Assembly: GCF_036381655.1 (NCBI RefSeq)
Contig: NZ_DASVCJ010000014.1
Coordinates: 27,767 to 91,766 of the forward strand
DNA from: Ferrovibrio sp036381655
GTDB taxonomy: Bacteria; Pseudomonadota; Alphaproteobacteria; Ferrovibrionales; Ferrovibrionaceae
Direction of reading: 5' to 3'
Length of the DNA stretch: 64,000 nt
Under the pieces are notes generated by a model. It saw nothing but the letters and a program-made list of their open reading frames with translations, made no database searches and was not told the origin of the DNA. This document shows positions 55,800-64,000 of the stretch, piece by piece. The first letter of the stretch is position 1; each line of letters opens with the position of its first letter. The position numbers and the translations under genes were made by a program.

Positions 55800-56972
55800 C
55801 TAACCGTCCTGTTTACGCAACAGGAATTCGCGGCCAACCTTCACGCTCGGCCTGCCGTCATAGGCGACAATATCGGCCGTCGCATAGGTTTCGGTCCAGT
55901 TATCCGGCAGATACGATCCGGTTCCGACGATATCGATCGGCGCCGCAACGCTGGCCATCACCTTGCATTTCGCCGCATTGAACCCCGAAGAGGCTACGAT
56001 CTTCACGTTGAAGAAGCCGGCGCGGTCGAGGGTTGCGCGCATGTGATAGATCGCCGCCGCCGAGACGCCGGTGCCGACCAGCCAGCGCAGTTCCATCTCG
56101 GTGCGGTACTGTCGGATGGCATTCGGCACATGCCGTTCCAGCACCGCATAAGATGCCTGCGGGTCCAACCCCTCGACATAACGGCCGCCGTGGGTATCTA
56201 GCCGCACGGCCAGACGGCCTTCGTTGGCCGCGTCGGGAAAGCGGTTGCAGACGGCGAGCGCATCGGTGATCTCCTGGCCGTAATAATCGACCAGCACCGT
56301 CATCTGTTCGCCCGGAAAGGTCTCGGCGTAGAGTTCGGCTGCCCGCAGGGTCGACCCGGCATAGCCGATCAGCGCATGCGGCATCGTGCCGAAACCCTTG
56401 TCGTTGCCGAAATAATGCGCCGTGGCATCCGTGGCGTTGCCGATGAAACCGGCGGCGCCGACATCGCGGCGCGCCGCGCGGCTGCCGACGCTGGCGGCAT
56501 AGGCCATCATCTCGGCCATCTCCGCGCCGGCGCAGTGACGCGCATCCATGGCGAGGAAACGCGCATTCGGCAGATCGCAGCACATCGAATAGGCGTTGTA
56601 AGCGGCGACGCAGGCCGCGCCGAGCTTTTGCAGATACAGCGTCTCGAGGTCGACCAGTTGCGCCATCGGGCCGGTCAAATACAGCAGCGGCTCGCCGGCG
56701 CCGACCCAGGTGCCTTCTTCGTGGCACAGCTCGATGCCGAATTTCACCCCGCGGCACGCGCCGACCTTTTCCAGCCAATCGACTGCCAATTGCGGGCAGA
56801 AGATCACCGGCCGGCGCATGAACACGGCATAGGTGACCTTCTTGTCGCCATACCGCTGGACGATTTCCTTCGTCTTCTTGAAATAGGCATCCGTGTTGGC
56901 GTCGATATGACGCTCGATCTCGGCCGCCTGATGCGGCGGAACCAGAGGCGTGACTTCAGGCTTGCGCTGCAT
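55800..56972 (-). CDS. pncB: Nicotinate phosphoribosyltransferase
   Basis: 390 residues, typical length. The N-terminal region DAYFKKTKEIVQRYGDKKVTYAVFMRRP starts the family match. The type II PRTase barrel has FLAMDARHCAGAEM, RLDTHGGRYVEG and KIVASSGFNAAKC, which position the phosphoribosyl and nicotinate groups. The enzyme makes nicotinate mononucleotide from nicotinate and PRPP in NAD salvage. Its start overlaps the end of the DAHP synthase gene by 17 bases. With nadE 4 kb away it supports a salvage route to NAD. Confidence 0.88.
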   Translation of the reverse strand: MQRKPEVTPLVPPHQAAEIERHIDANTDAYFKKTKEIVQRYGDKKVTYAVFMRRPVIFCPQLAVDWLEKVGACRGVKFGIELCHEEGTWVGAGEPLLYLTGPMAQLVDLETLYLQKLGAACVAAYNAYSMCCDLPNARFLAMDARHCAGAEMAEMMAYAASVGSRAARRDVGAAGFIGNATDATAHYFGNDKGFGTMPHALIGYAGSTLRAAELYAETFPGEQMTVLVDYYGQEITDALAVCNRFPDAANEGRLAVRLDTHGGRYVEGLDPQASYAVLERHVPNAIRQYRTEMELRWLVGTGVSAAAIYHMRATLDRAGFFNVKIVASSGFNAAKCKVMASVAAPIDIVGTGSYLPDNWTETYATADIVAYDGRPSVKVGREFLLRKQDG

Positions 56973-58344
56973 GACGGAGCCCGCCGCGATTGACCCGCTC
57001 CAGTTTGAGCATCTCGGCGATCAGGAATGCCAGTTCCAGGGCTTGGGACGCATTCAGCCGCGGATCGCAATGCGTATGATACCGGCTGGACAGATCGTCG
57101 TCGCCGATCGCCTGCGCACCGCCCATGCATTCGGTGACATCCTGGCCGGTCAGTTCGAGATGGATGCCGCCGGCATTGGTGCCTTCAGCGATATGCACCT
57201 CGAAGAACTGCCGTACCTCGGACAAAATGCGGTCGAACGGCCGCGTCTTGTATCCCGAGGTCGAGGTCAGCGTGTTGCCGTGCATCGGATCGCAGGACCA
57301 GACGACGGCACGGCCTTCCTGCGCCACCCTGCGCACCAGCGCCGGCAGATGCTTGTGCACCTTCTCGTGGCCCATGCGGGCGATCAGCGTAAGCCGGCCC
57401 GGCTTGTTGGCCGGATTCAGGATGTCGATCAGGCGGATCAGTTCGTCCGGATCGGTGGTCGGGCCGCATTTCAGGCCGAGCGGATTGAGCACGCCGCGCA
57501 GGAATTCGACATGCGCGCCATCCGGCTGCCGGGTGCGGTCGCCGATCCAGAGCATATGCGCCGAGGTATCGACCCATTCGCCCGAGGTGGAATCCACCCG
57601 TGTCAATGCTTGCTCATAGCCCAGCAGCAACGCTTCGTGGCTGGTATAGAAATCGACCGAGCGCAATTCCGGCGTCTGATCCGGCGTAATGCCGCAGGCT
57701 TCCATGAAGCTGAGACATTCGGTGATGCGCGAAGCGACATCCTGCCAGCGCTCGGCTTCCGGGCTCTTGGCGACGAAGCCGAGATTCCAGCCGTGCACCC
57801 GATGCAGGTCGGCATAGCCGCCGCTGGCGAAGGCGCGCAGCAGGTTCAGCGTCGCGGCTGCCTGGCTGTAGGCCTGTACCATGCGGTTCGGATCCGGGAT
57901 GCGCGCCTCGGGCGAGAATTCCATGCTGTTGATGATGTCGCCGCGGTAGCTCGGCAACTCGACATCGCCGCGCTTCTCCGTCGGCGCCGAGCGCGGCTTG
58001 GCGAACTGGCCCGCCATGCGGCCGACCTTGACCACCGGCAGGGCGGCGCCAAAGGTCAGCACGACGGCCATCTGCAGCAATACGCGGAAGGTATCGCGAA
58101 TGTTGTTGGCGCTGAATTCGGCGAAGCTCTCGGCGCAATCGCCGCCCTGCAGCAGGAAAGCGCGGCCTTCGGCCACCTTGCCCAGGGCGGCCGTCAGGTT
58201 GCGCGCCTCGCCGGCAAAGACGAGCGGCGGAAACTTGGCCAGCTTTTCCTCCGCAGCCTGCAGGGCCGCGGCGTCGGGATACTCCGGCACCTGCTTGATC
58301 GGCTTGCTGCGCCAGCTATCAGGCGACCATTTGCGCGCGCTCAT
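56956..58344 (-). CDS. aroG: 3-deoxy-D-arabino-heptulosonate 7-phosphate synthase, class II
   Basis: 462 residues, the plant-like class II type. Key motifs are FLLQGGDCAESFAEF, PVVKVGRMAGQFAKPRS, YTSHEALLLGYEQALTR, the metal-binding Cys in GGDCAE, and SCDPMHGNT. It condenses phosphoenolpyruvate and erythrose-4-phosphate as the first step of the shikimate pathway. There is no fused chorismate mutase domain. It is followed by pncB with a 17-base overlap. Confidence 0.95.
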   Translation of the reverse strand: MSARKWSPDSWRSKPIKQVPEYPDAAALQAAEEKLAKFPPLVFAGEARNLTAALGKVAEGRAFLLQGGDCAESFAEFSANNIRDTFRVLLQMAVVLTFGAALPVVKVGRMAGQFAKPRSAPTEKRGDVELPSYRGDIINSMEFSPEARIPDPNRMVQAYSQAAATLNLLRAFASGGYADLHRVHGWNLGFVAKSPEAERWQDVASRITECLSFMEACGITPDQTPELRSVDFYTSHEALLLGYEQALTRVDSTSGEWVDTSAHMLWIGDRTRQPDGAHVEFLRGVLNPLGLKCGPTTDPDELIRLIDILNPANKPGRLTLIARMGHEKVHKHLPALVRRVAQEGRAVVWSCDPMHGNTLTSTSGYKTRPFDRILSEVRQFFEVHIAEGTNAGGIHLELTGQDVTECMGGAQAIGDDDLSSRYHTHCDPRLNASQALELAFLIAEMLKLERVNRGGLRHAAQA

Positions 58345-58445
58345 AATACCTTGCTCCTCGCGTACTAACTGCTTCGTATGCTTACGATTTTGCCGGTCTA
58401 GAATAGAGCCGCCGCGCCGGGTTTTCTAGCCGCGCGACTCGACGG

Positions 58446-58462
58446 ATTTGCGGGGCGCAAAT
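58446..58462. other. Perfect 7-bp hairpin in the aroG/dld intergenic region
   Basis: ATTTGCG (58446-58452) and CGCAAAT (58456-58462) are a perfect inverted repeat around GGG. It lies between the D-lactate dehydrogenase stop and the DAHP synthase start. It could be an operator or a weak transcript end for the leftward dehydrogenase gene; no T-run follows it. Confidence 0.35.
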
Positions 58463-58518
58463 ACCCCCATCGGGATGCTCTCCGGGAAAAAATCGAAGCC
58501 GGCCAATATGTTGGAAGG

Positions 58519-59928
58519 TCAGACGCTGAAAATCTTGCCGGGATTCATCAGGTTGTCCGGATCGAGCGCCTTCTTGATCGCGCGCATGACGCTGACCGCC
58601 TCGCCATGTTCGGCGGTGAGATACTTCATCTTGCCGCGGCCGATGCCATGCTCGCCGGTGCAGGTCCCGTCCATCCGCAGGGCGCGATGCACCAGACGTT
58701 CGTTGAAGGCCTCGATCGCCTCCAATTCCTGCGGATTGTTGCGGTCCAGTACGATGGCGAGGTGGAAATTGCCGTCGCCGACATGGCCGACCAGCGGCGC
58801 CACCAGCCCGGTCTTGAGCACATCTTCCTTGGTTTCCAGGATGCATTCCGCCAGCCGGGAAATCGGCACGCAGACATCGGTCGCCCACATCTCGCAGCCC
58901 TTGCGCAGCGCCTTGGCAGCATAGGCGGCATCGTGCCGTGCCTGCCACAGCCTGGCGCGTTCTTCCGGCTTGGTGGTCCACTGGAAGTTATTGCCGCCAT
59001 GATCGCTGGCGATCGATTGCACCATCTCCGCCTGTTCGGCCACGCTCGCCTCGGTGCCATGGAATTCCAGCAGCAGCAGATTCTGCTCCGGCAGGTCGAG
59101 CTTGGAATGCTTGTTGACGGCGGCGACCTGCACGTCATCCAGCAGTTCGATCCGCGCCACCGGGATGCCGGCCTGAATGGTCTGGATCACGGTGTTCACT
59201 GCGCCTTCCAGGGTGGCGAACGAGCAGACCGCCGAGGACATCGCCTCGGGGATACCGTAAAGCCGCAGCGTGATCTCCGTGATGACGCCGAGCGTGCCTT
59301 CCGAGCCGACGAACAGCCGCGTCAGATCGTAGCCGGCGGCGGATTTCTTCGCCCGTTTCGAGGTGCGGATGATGCGGCCATCGGCCATGACGACGGTAAG
59401 CGCCAGAACGTTCTCGCGCATGGTGCCGTAGCGCACCGCATTGGTGCCGCTGGCCCGGGTCGAGACCATGCCTCCGATCGAGGCATCGGCGCCGGGATCG
59501 ATCGGGAAAAACAGGCCGGTGTCGCGCAGATATTCGTTGAGCTGCTTGCGCCGCACGCCGGGCTGCACCACCACGTCGAGGTCCTCGGCGTTGACCTGCA
59601 GTACCTTGTCCATCTGCATCAGGTCGATGCAGACGCCTCCCTGCGGCGCGGAAACATGGCCTTCCAGCGAAGTGCCGGCGCCGAAGGGAATGATCGGCAG
59701 ACCGTGCCGGGCGCAGATTTTCACGATTTCCGAGACTTCTTCGATGCTGCGCGGAAACGCCACCGCATCCGGCGGAAAAGTCGGGTTCCACGATTCGTCA
59801 TGGCCGTGCTGCTCGCGCACTGCTTGCGCCGTGGACAGGCGGTCGCCAAGAAGCTGCTTTAATGCCGCGATCGCCGTTTCGGTGGCGGCGGGCGACAGAC
59901 GAGGCTGGGCGGCGGCAACGGGGGCCAT
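58519..59928 (-). CDS. dld: FAD-binding D-lactate/2-hydroxyacid dehydrogenase
   Basis: 469 residues from ATG 59928, with AAGGAGA 6 nt upstream. The FAD-PCMH domain (about 55-235) has PIIPFGAGTSLEGH and GADASIGGMVSTRASGTNAVRYG. The C-terminal FAD-linked oxidase domain ends in the catalytic region GTCTGEHGIGRGKM and the closing DPDNLMNPGKIF. It oxidises D-lactate or a similar D-2-hydroxy acid and passes electrons to cytochrome or quinone. GlcD of glycolate oxidase is similar, but no glcE/glcF are nearby. Confidence 0.88.
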   Translation of the reverse strand: MAPVAAAQPRLSPAATETAIAALKQLLGDRLSTAQAVREQHGHDESWNPTFPPDAVAFPRSIEEVSEIVKICARHGLPIIPFGAGTSLEGHVSAPQGGVCIDLMQMDKVLQVNAEDLDVVVQPGVRRKQLNEYLRDTGLFFPIDPGADASIGGMVSTRASGTNAVRYGTMRENVLALTVVMADGRIIRTSKRAKKSAAGYDLTRLFVGSEGTLGVITEITLRLYGIPEAMSSAVCSFATLEGAVNTVIQTIQAGIPVARIELLDDVQVAAVNKHSKLDLPEQNLLLLEFHGTEASVAEQAEMVQSIASDHGGNNFQWTTKPEERARLWQARHDAAYAAKALRKGCEMWATDVCVPISRLAECILETKEDVLKTGLVAPLVGHVGDGNFHLAIVLDRNNPQELEAIEAFNERLVHRALRMDGTCTGEHGIGRGKMKYLTAEHGEAVSVMRAIKKALDPDNLMNPGKIFSV

Positions 59929-60035
59929 GGGCGTTTCTCCTTCAAGTCCCTTAGAGGTAACGCTTTGCCGCCGTTCGGGCAATTCCCAAGGCCGCGCGGG
60001 TGGCCAGCCAACCCGCCATGGGCTATGTAGGCGGC

Positions 60036-62369
60036 ATGTCCGCAGACCCCTTCGACCTGTCCGGATTCGAGCCGGAATCGGCCGATCCGCCGCTCGACCC
60101 TGCCGCCGCGGCCGCCCTGCCCGCGCCGGACTGGATCGGCCGGCTGAATACGGCGCAAACCGAGGCGGTCGCTCACCTGGATGGCCCGCTGCTGGTGCTG
60201 GCCGGTGCCGGCACCGGCAAGACCCGCGTGCTGGTTTCGCGGCTGGCCAACATCCTGTATCGCCGCCTCGCCTGGCCGAGCCAGATTCTGGCGGTAACCT
60301 TCACCAACAAGGCCGCGCGGGAAATGCGCGAGCGGGTCGAGCAGCTCGTCGGCAGCCAGGTCGAAGGCCTCTGGCTCGGCACCTTCCACGGTATCGCCAA
60401 CCGCATCCTGCGCCGCCATGCCGAGTTGGTCGGCCTGAAGCCGAACTTCACCATCCTGGACGACGAAGACCAGCTTCGCCTGATCAAGCAGATCGTCGAG
60501 GCCGAGGGGCTGGACGAAAAGCAACTGCCGCCGCGCAATCTAAAGGGGCAGTTCGACCGCTGGAAAGACCGCGGCCTGCCGCCGGCAAAAGTCCCCGAGA
60601 GCGAAAGCGGCTTCGCCGAGGGCCGCGGCATGCAGCTTTACCGGCTGTATTGCGAGCGCCTGCTGCAGCTCAACGCCTGCGATTTCGGCGATCTGCTGCT
60701 GCATAACCTGACGCTGTTCCGCGACCGGCCGGAGGTGCTGCAGAAATACCAGCACCAGTTCCGCTATATCCTAGTCGACGAGTATCAGGACACCAATGTG
60801 GCGCAGTATCTCTGGCTGCGGCTGCTGGCGCAGAAGCATAAGAATATCTGCTGCGTCGGCGACGACGACCAGTCGATCTATGGCTGGCGCGGCGCCGAGG
60901 TCGGCAACATCCTGCGTTTCGAAAAGGATTTTCCCGGCGCGAAGATCGTGCGGCTGGAGCGCAATTACCGCTCGACGCCGCATATTCTCGGCGCCGCCTC
61001 GGGCCTGATCGCCCATAACGAAAGCCGGCTCGGCAAGACGTTATGGACCGAGCTGAACGAGGGCGAAAAGGTCATCGTCCAGGGCATCTGGGATGGCGAC
61101 GAGGAAGCCCGTCTCGTCGGCGAGGAAATCGAAGCATTGGAGCGCGAGAAAGTGCCGCTGAACGAGATCGCCATCCTCGTCCGGGCCGGCCATCAGACCC
61201 GCGCCTTCGAAGAGCGCTTCATTACCATCGGCCTGAAATATCGCGTGGTCGGCGGTCTGCGGTTCTACGAGCGGCGCGAAATCCGCGACGCCATCGCCTA
61301 TTTCCGCGTTCTCATGCAGCCCGACGACGACCTCGCTTTCGAGCGCATCGTCAACGTACCCAAAAGAGGCCTGGGCGAGAGCACCATGCAGCTGGTCCAT
61401 AAGGCGGCCCGCGGCGCCGGCAAATCGCTGACCGCGGCCCTGCGCGACCTGCTGGAGACCGACGAGATCAAGCCGAAGCAGCGCAACACGCTGCGGAAAC
61501 TGCTGGCCGATTTCGAACGCTGGCGCGGGCAGGCGCAGGAATTGCCGCATACCGAGGTCGCCCAGATTCTGCTGGAGGAATCCGGCTACATCCAGATGTG
61601 GCAGGAGGACAAGTCACCCGAAGCGCCCGGCCGGCTGGAAAACCTGAAGGAACTGATCGGCGCCTTGGGCGAGTTCGAGAATTTCGCCGGTTTCCTCGAT
61701 CACGTCAGTCTGGTGATGGAGGCCGACGAGTCCGAAGACGCCGACATGGTCAGCATCATGACGCTGCATGCCGCCAAGGGACTGGAATTCGACTATGTCT
61801 TCCTGCCCGGCTGGGAGGAAGAGCTATTCCCCAGCCGCCGCTCGCTCGAAGGCAACGGCGTTGCCGGACTGGAGGAAGAAAGGCGGCTCGCTTATGTCGG
61901 CCTGACCCGTGCCCGCAAGCGCGCCCATATCACCTTCGCCGCCAATCGCCGCATCTACAATCAATGGGCCTCGGCCATCCCGTCCCGCTTTCTCGACGAG
62001 CTGCCGCCGGAGCATATCGAACAGCGGGCCCAGGCGGGCCTCTACCGCGGCAATCAGCGGACTGGCTATATCAGCGGCGGCTTCAGCGAATCCGCCGCGG
62101 CACAGGCCGGCGGCTATCAGGGCCATAGCTGGGATTTCACCCGTAAATCGCGGCGCGGAGGCCTGATCGAGGGCCGTGCGCGCCGCCTCGATGACGACGA
62201 CGTCGTGCAGCACAGCCCCGACGATCACGCCTTCGGTATCGGCGATCGCGTCTTCCATCTGAAATTCGGCTATGGCCGCATCCGCGAGATCGAGGGCAAC
62301 AAGCTGCTGATCGGCTTCGAGAAGGCTGGCGAGAAACGCGTCATCGCCTCCTTCGTCGAAAAAGCCTGA
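60036..62369 (+). CDS. pcrA: ATP-dependent DNA helicase, UvrD/PcrA type
   Basis: 777 residues from ATG 60036; earlier starts at 60018 (ATG) and 60000 (GTG) are possible. All SF1A motifs are visible: Q motif LNTAQTEAV, Walker A AGAGTGKT, Ia VTFTNKAAREM, II DEYQDTN, III GDDDQSIYGWRGA, IV RLERNYRS, V MTLHAAKGLEFD and VI AYVGLTRARKRA. The C-terminal basic Tudor-like region (RVFHLKFGYGRIREIEG) supports RNA polymerase or DNA contact in PcrA. It unwinds DNA in mismatch and excision repair. prmA starts 9 bases downstream. Confidence 0.95.
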   Translation: MSADPFDLSGFEPESADPPLDPAAAAALPAPDWIGRLNTAQTEAVAHLDGPLLVLAGAGTGKTRVLVSRLANILYRRLAWPSQILAVTFTNKAAREMRERVEQLVGSQVEGLWLGTFHGIANRILRRHAELVGLKPNFTILDDEDQLRLIKQIVEAEGLDEKQLPPRNLKGQFDRWKDRGLPPAKVPESESGFAEGRGMQLYRLYCERLLQLNACDFGDLLLHNLTLFRDRPEVLQKYQHQFRYILVDEYQDTNVAQYLWLRLLAQKHKNICCVGDDDQSIYGWRGAEVGNILRFEKDFPGAKIVRLERNYRSTPHILGAASGLIAHNESRLGKTLWTELNEGEKVIVQGIWDGDEEARLVGEEIEALEREKVPLNEIAILVRAGHQTRAFEERFITIGLKYRVVGGLRFYERREIRDAIAYFRVLMQPDDDLAFERIVNVPKRGLGESTMQLVHKAARGAGKSLTAALRDLLETDEIKPKQRNTLRKLLADFERWRGQAQELPHTEVAQILLEESGYIQMWQEDKSPEAPGRLENLKELIGALGEFENFAGFLDHVSLVMEADESEDADMVSIMTLHAAKGLEFDYVFLPGWEEELFPSRRSLEGNGVAGLEEERRLAYVGLTRARKRAHITFAANRRIYNQWASAIPSRFLDELPPEHIEQRAQAGLYRGNQRTGYISGGFSESAAAQAGGYQGHSWDFTRKSRRGGLIEGRARRLDDDDVVQHSPDDHAFGIGDRVFHLKFGYGRIREIEGNKLLIGFEKAGEKRVIASFVEKA

Positions 62370-62377
62370 CACGGTCC

Positions 62378-63277
62378 ATGCCGATATCTCCCGAATTCTG
62401 GTCGGCCGAACTCGACCTGCCCTCCGATCTGGTTGCCGCGGCCGAGGAATTGCTGGGCGAGTACGGCGTCGCGCTGACCTCCTACGAAGTGCTGCAGCCC
62501 GGCATGGCGATCAGCCCGCTTTGGCGGGTGCAGGTGCTGTTCGATGCGCCGCCGGATGAAGCCGAATGGCGCCAGCGGCTGACGGATATCGCTGCCGGCC
62601 TCGGCGTCGCCGATCCGGTCATTACGTTTTCCCACATCCCGGCCCGGGACTGGGTCCGCCATACGAATAAGCTCAACGCGCCGATCCGCGCCGGCCGCTT
62701 TTTCCTGTATGGCGCCCATGATGCCGGTGCCGTGCCGCCGGGCACCCTCGCCCTGCAACTCGATGCCGGCCTGGCTTTCGGCACCGGACGTGCCCCGTCG
62801 ACCTATGGCTGCCTGCTGGCGATCGACACGCTCTGCCGGATGCGTGCGCCGCGCCGCGTGCTCGATATGGGCACCGGCTCGGGCATCCTGGCCATGGCGG
62901 CGGCCAAGGCCGGAGCGCGCCAAGTGGTTGCCGCCGACATCGATCCGATCGCCGTGGCGGTGACGCGGCAGAATCTGCGGCTGAACGGCTTGAGCCGGCA
63001 AATCGCCGCCTTTGTCGCTCAGCGGCCGGACGATCCAAGACTGGCGGCGGACGGGGGTTACGATCTGGTGGTGGCGAATATCCTGGCCGAGCCGCTGTGC
63101 CGCATGGCGACCAGTCTGGCCCGGCAGGTGGCGCGCAGCGGCCATCTTGTCCTCTCCGGCCTGCTGGCGCGGGAGGAGGCGGCGGTTGCAGCCCGGTACC
63201 GGGCGAGCGGCTTGCGACTTACGCGCCGCATCGCCCGGGAAGGCTGGCATACGCTGGTTTTCGCGCGCCGCGCCTGA
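62378..63277 (+). CDS. prmA: Ribosomal protein L11 methyltransferase PrmA
   Basis: 299 residues. The C-terminal methyltransferase domain has VLDMGTGSGILAMAAAKAGA, VVAADIDPIAV and ANILAEPLC, the last replacing N-P-P-Y as usual in PrmA. The preceding motif, commonly AFGTGxHxTT, reads AFGTGRAPST with no His. The N-terminal substrate-recognition domain spans about 1-65. It trimethylates L11. It shares a transcript with the helicase gene. Confidence 0.88.
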   Translation: MPISPEFWSAELDLPSDLVAAAEELLGEYGVALTSYEVLQPGMAISPLWRVQVLFDAPPDEAEWRQRLTDIAAGLGVADPVITFSHIPARDWVRHTNKLNAPIRAGRFFLYGAHDAGAVPPGTLALQLDAGLAFGTGRAPSTYGCLLAIDTLCRMRAPRRVLDMGTGSGILAMAAAKAGARQVVAADIDPIAVAVTRQNLRLNGLSRQIAAFVAQRPDDPRLAADGGYDLVVANILAEPLCRMATSLARQVARSGHLVLSGLLAREEAAVAARYRASGLRLTRRIAREGWHTLVFARRA

Positions 63278-63298
63278 CGCGCCGGCGCTCAATGGGGC

Positions 63299-63667
63299 TC
63301 AGGCCGCCGCTTCGGCCTGCACCTCGATGGGCTGCACCGTGAGGGGCCGCACCTTGGCCTCGTCGGCATTCTCATTCGACGGCGCCGCCGGACGATGGAT
63401 CTCGCCGGCCACGGCGGCCGGGATGCTCGAGCGGCTCAGCCCCATATCATGCAGCGTACGATCGTCGAGCGAGCGCAGTTCGGCTTCGGCGGCCCTGCGC
63501 CGCAGGCCGGCGGTCAGCGCTTTCCAGCAACCGGCCAGGAAAGCCGCGATCGCGCGGGCGCGCATCCGGCGGGCCTCCATCTCGAGCTGAACGTAATCGG
63601 CCAGGCCGAGAAAATGGTACGGGTAGCTGGTGAGAGTGGCGGGCTTGTCAAAATGCGGGGTTTTCAT
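63299..63667 (-). CDS. DUF1127-domain protein
   Basis: 122 residues. The short DUF1127 (YjiS-like) unit is at about 65-85: AELRSLDDRTLHDMGLSRSSIP, preceded by an Arg-rich helix. I prefer ATG 63667, since the AGGA site sits right next to the alternative ATG at 63673. Most DUF1127 proteins are under 80 residues and bind RNA or act in stress adaptation; this one has extended termini. The IS630 element lies immediately upstream and may have displaced its promoter. Confidence 0.82.
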   Translation of the reverse strand: MKTPHFDKPATLTSYPYHFLGLADYVQLEMEARRMRARAIAAFLAGCWKALTAGLRRRAAEAELRSLDDRTLHDMGLSRSSIPAAVAGEIHRPAAPSNENADEAKVRPLTVQPIEVQAEAAA

Positions 63668-63793
63668 GGCCATTTCCTACTAGAGCGTAGTTCGATGTCT
63701 CTGAATCGTGTCTTGGGACCTGTTTGAGACGGTGGTGAGTCCTTTGTGAGTCGGCGCCGGTTTTGGGTTTCGGGTTTTCGACGAATCAGATTC

Positions 63794-63828
63794 ACCATCC
63801 CTGCTGGTAGGAGGTCAGCAGGGATGGT
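63794..63828 (+). promoter_or_regulatory. Hairpin enclosing the transposase ribosome site and start codon
   Basis: ACCATCCCTGCTG (63794-63806) and CAGCAGGGATGGT (63816-63828) form a perfect 13-bp stem with a 9-base loop. The AGGAGG ribosome site is in the loop (63809-63814) and the transposase ATG (63824-63826) is in the stem. In RNA this would hide the start codon and so limit transposase translation. Confidence 0.7.
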
Positions 63829-64000
63829 TCGACCGTATTCGCTGGATCTGCGTGAACGGGTAGTGGCCCGGGTTGCCGCTGGGGAGACCTGCCGCAAGGT
63901 GGCGGCAACCTTCGGGGTAAGCGTGGCGAGTGTGGTGAAGTGGTCGCAGCGCTACCGCGCCACCGGCAGTCCGGCGGCCAAGCGGATGGGCAACACGCGA
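63824..64000 (+). CDS. IS630-family transposase, N-terminal part
   Basis: 59 residues to the window edge. The N-terminal helix-turn-helix is MVRPYSLDLRERVVARVAAG, then ETCRKVAATFGVSVASVVKW and RYRATGSPAAKRMG. These are the hallmark of the DDE transposases of the IS630 (Tc1/mariner) group. The catalytic DDE residues lie outside the window. Start choice is firm because AGGAGG precedes ATG 63824 inside the hairpin. Confidence 0.85.
   Translation, partial: MVRPYSLDLRERVVARVAAGETCRKVAATFGVSVASVVKWSQRYRATGSPAAKRMGNTR

Larger units (their letters stand above)
63680..64000 (+). mobile_element. IS630-family insertion sequence, left part
   Basis: Left end of an IS630-type element running off the window; the transposase starts at 63824. 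The exact left terminus is not resolved. IS630 elements duplicate a TA dinucleotide on insertion, and a TA at 63678-63679 precedes the start of the non-coding leader. The right end and partner repeat are outside the window, so the boundary is an estimate. Confidence 0.7.

Overview
The window is dense, high-GC chromosomal DNA from an alphaproteobacterium, most likely a Rhodospirillales-type free-living heterotroph. The evidence is the rhizobial-type glycerol ABC operon, PrkA with the start of a DUF444 gene, class II DAHP synthase, citramalate synthase, TAXI/TRAP transport, DUF1127 and SPW-repeat proteins, and start-site spacing typical of the group. I do not name a genus. I saw no rRNA, tRNA or CRISPR array. 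An IS630-type element enters at the right edge.

Layout. 1-1978: the first codons of a DUF444 (YeaH-like) gene and the stress kinase prkA, read leftwards. 2487-5052: a DapA-family aldolase and an IpdAB-like CoA-transferase-fold pair. 5199-13582: a complete leftward glycerol operon, glpR-glpD-glpS-glpT-glpP-glpQ-glpU-glpV, closed by a strong terminator; its two ATPases are complementary, leaving one good and one degenerate ATP site. 13803-18666: small proteins, then a rightward surface-polysaccharide block (UDP-xylose synthase, GT2, O-antigen ligase/polymerase, heptosyltransferase-like GT9). 18869-20209: CLC antiporter. 20206-23242: a tightly coupled leftward unit of a COG3915-like periplasmic protein, a hybrid-free histidine kinase and a lipoprotein hydrolase. 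23313-28659: two divergent SDRs (one lacking its catalytic residues, one a dienoyl-CoA reductase), aspartase, an MFS gene broken by one inserted base, and a YciF-type ferritin-like protein. 28783-33120: a MaoC-type hydratase and a 1156-residue membrane-anchored coiled-coil protein with TipN-like architecture.

33459-38954 holds class I ribonucleotide reductase: nrdA behind two NrdR boxes set exactly 31 bp apart, and nrdB, separated by two SPW-repeat membrane proteins and the ohr-ohrR organic peroxide module with its own operator. 38971-44504 carries an MFS exporter, a possible decayed gene, a zinc deacylase, an AbrB-type membrane protein, an AraC regulator and a LysE exporter.

44575-63277 is mostly core metabolism: trans-aconitate methyltransferase, thioesterase, cupin, trmJ, cimA, gltX, nadE, a CurA-like reductase, a fused TRAP permease with TAXI receptor, nicotinate phosphoribosyltransferase, class II DAHP synthase, D-lactate dehydrogenase, a PcrA/UvrD helicase and prmA. 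nadE and the nicotinate salvage enzyme both feed NAD synthesis. The window ends with a DUF1127 protein and the left part of an IS630 element whose transposase start codon lies inside a perfect 13-bp hairpin.
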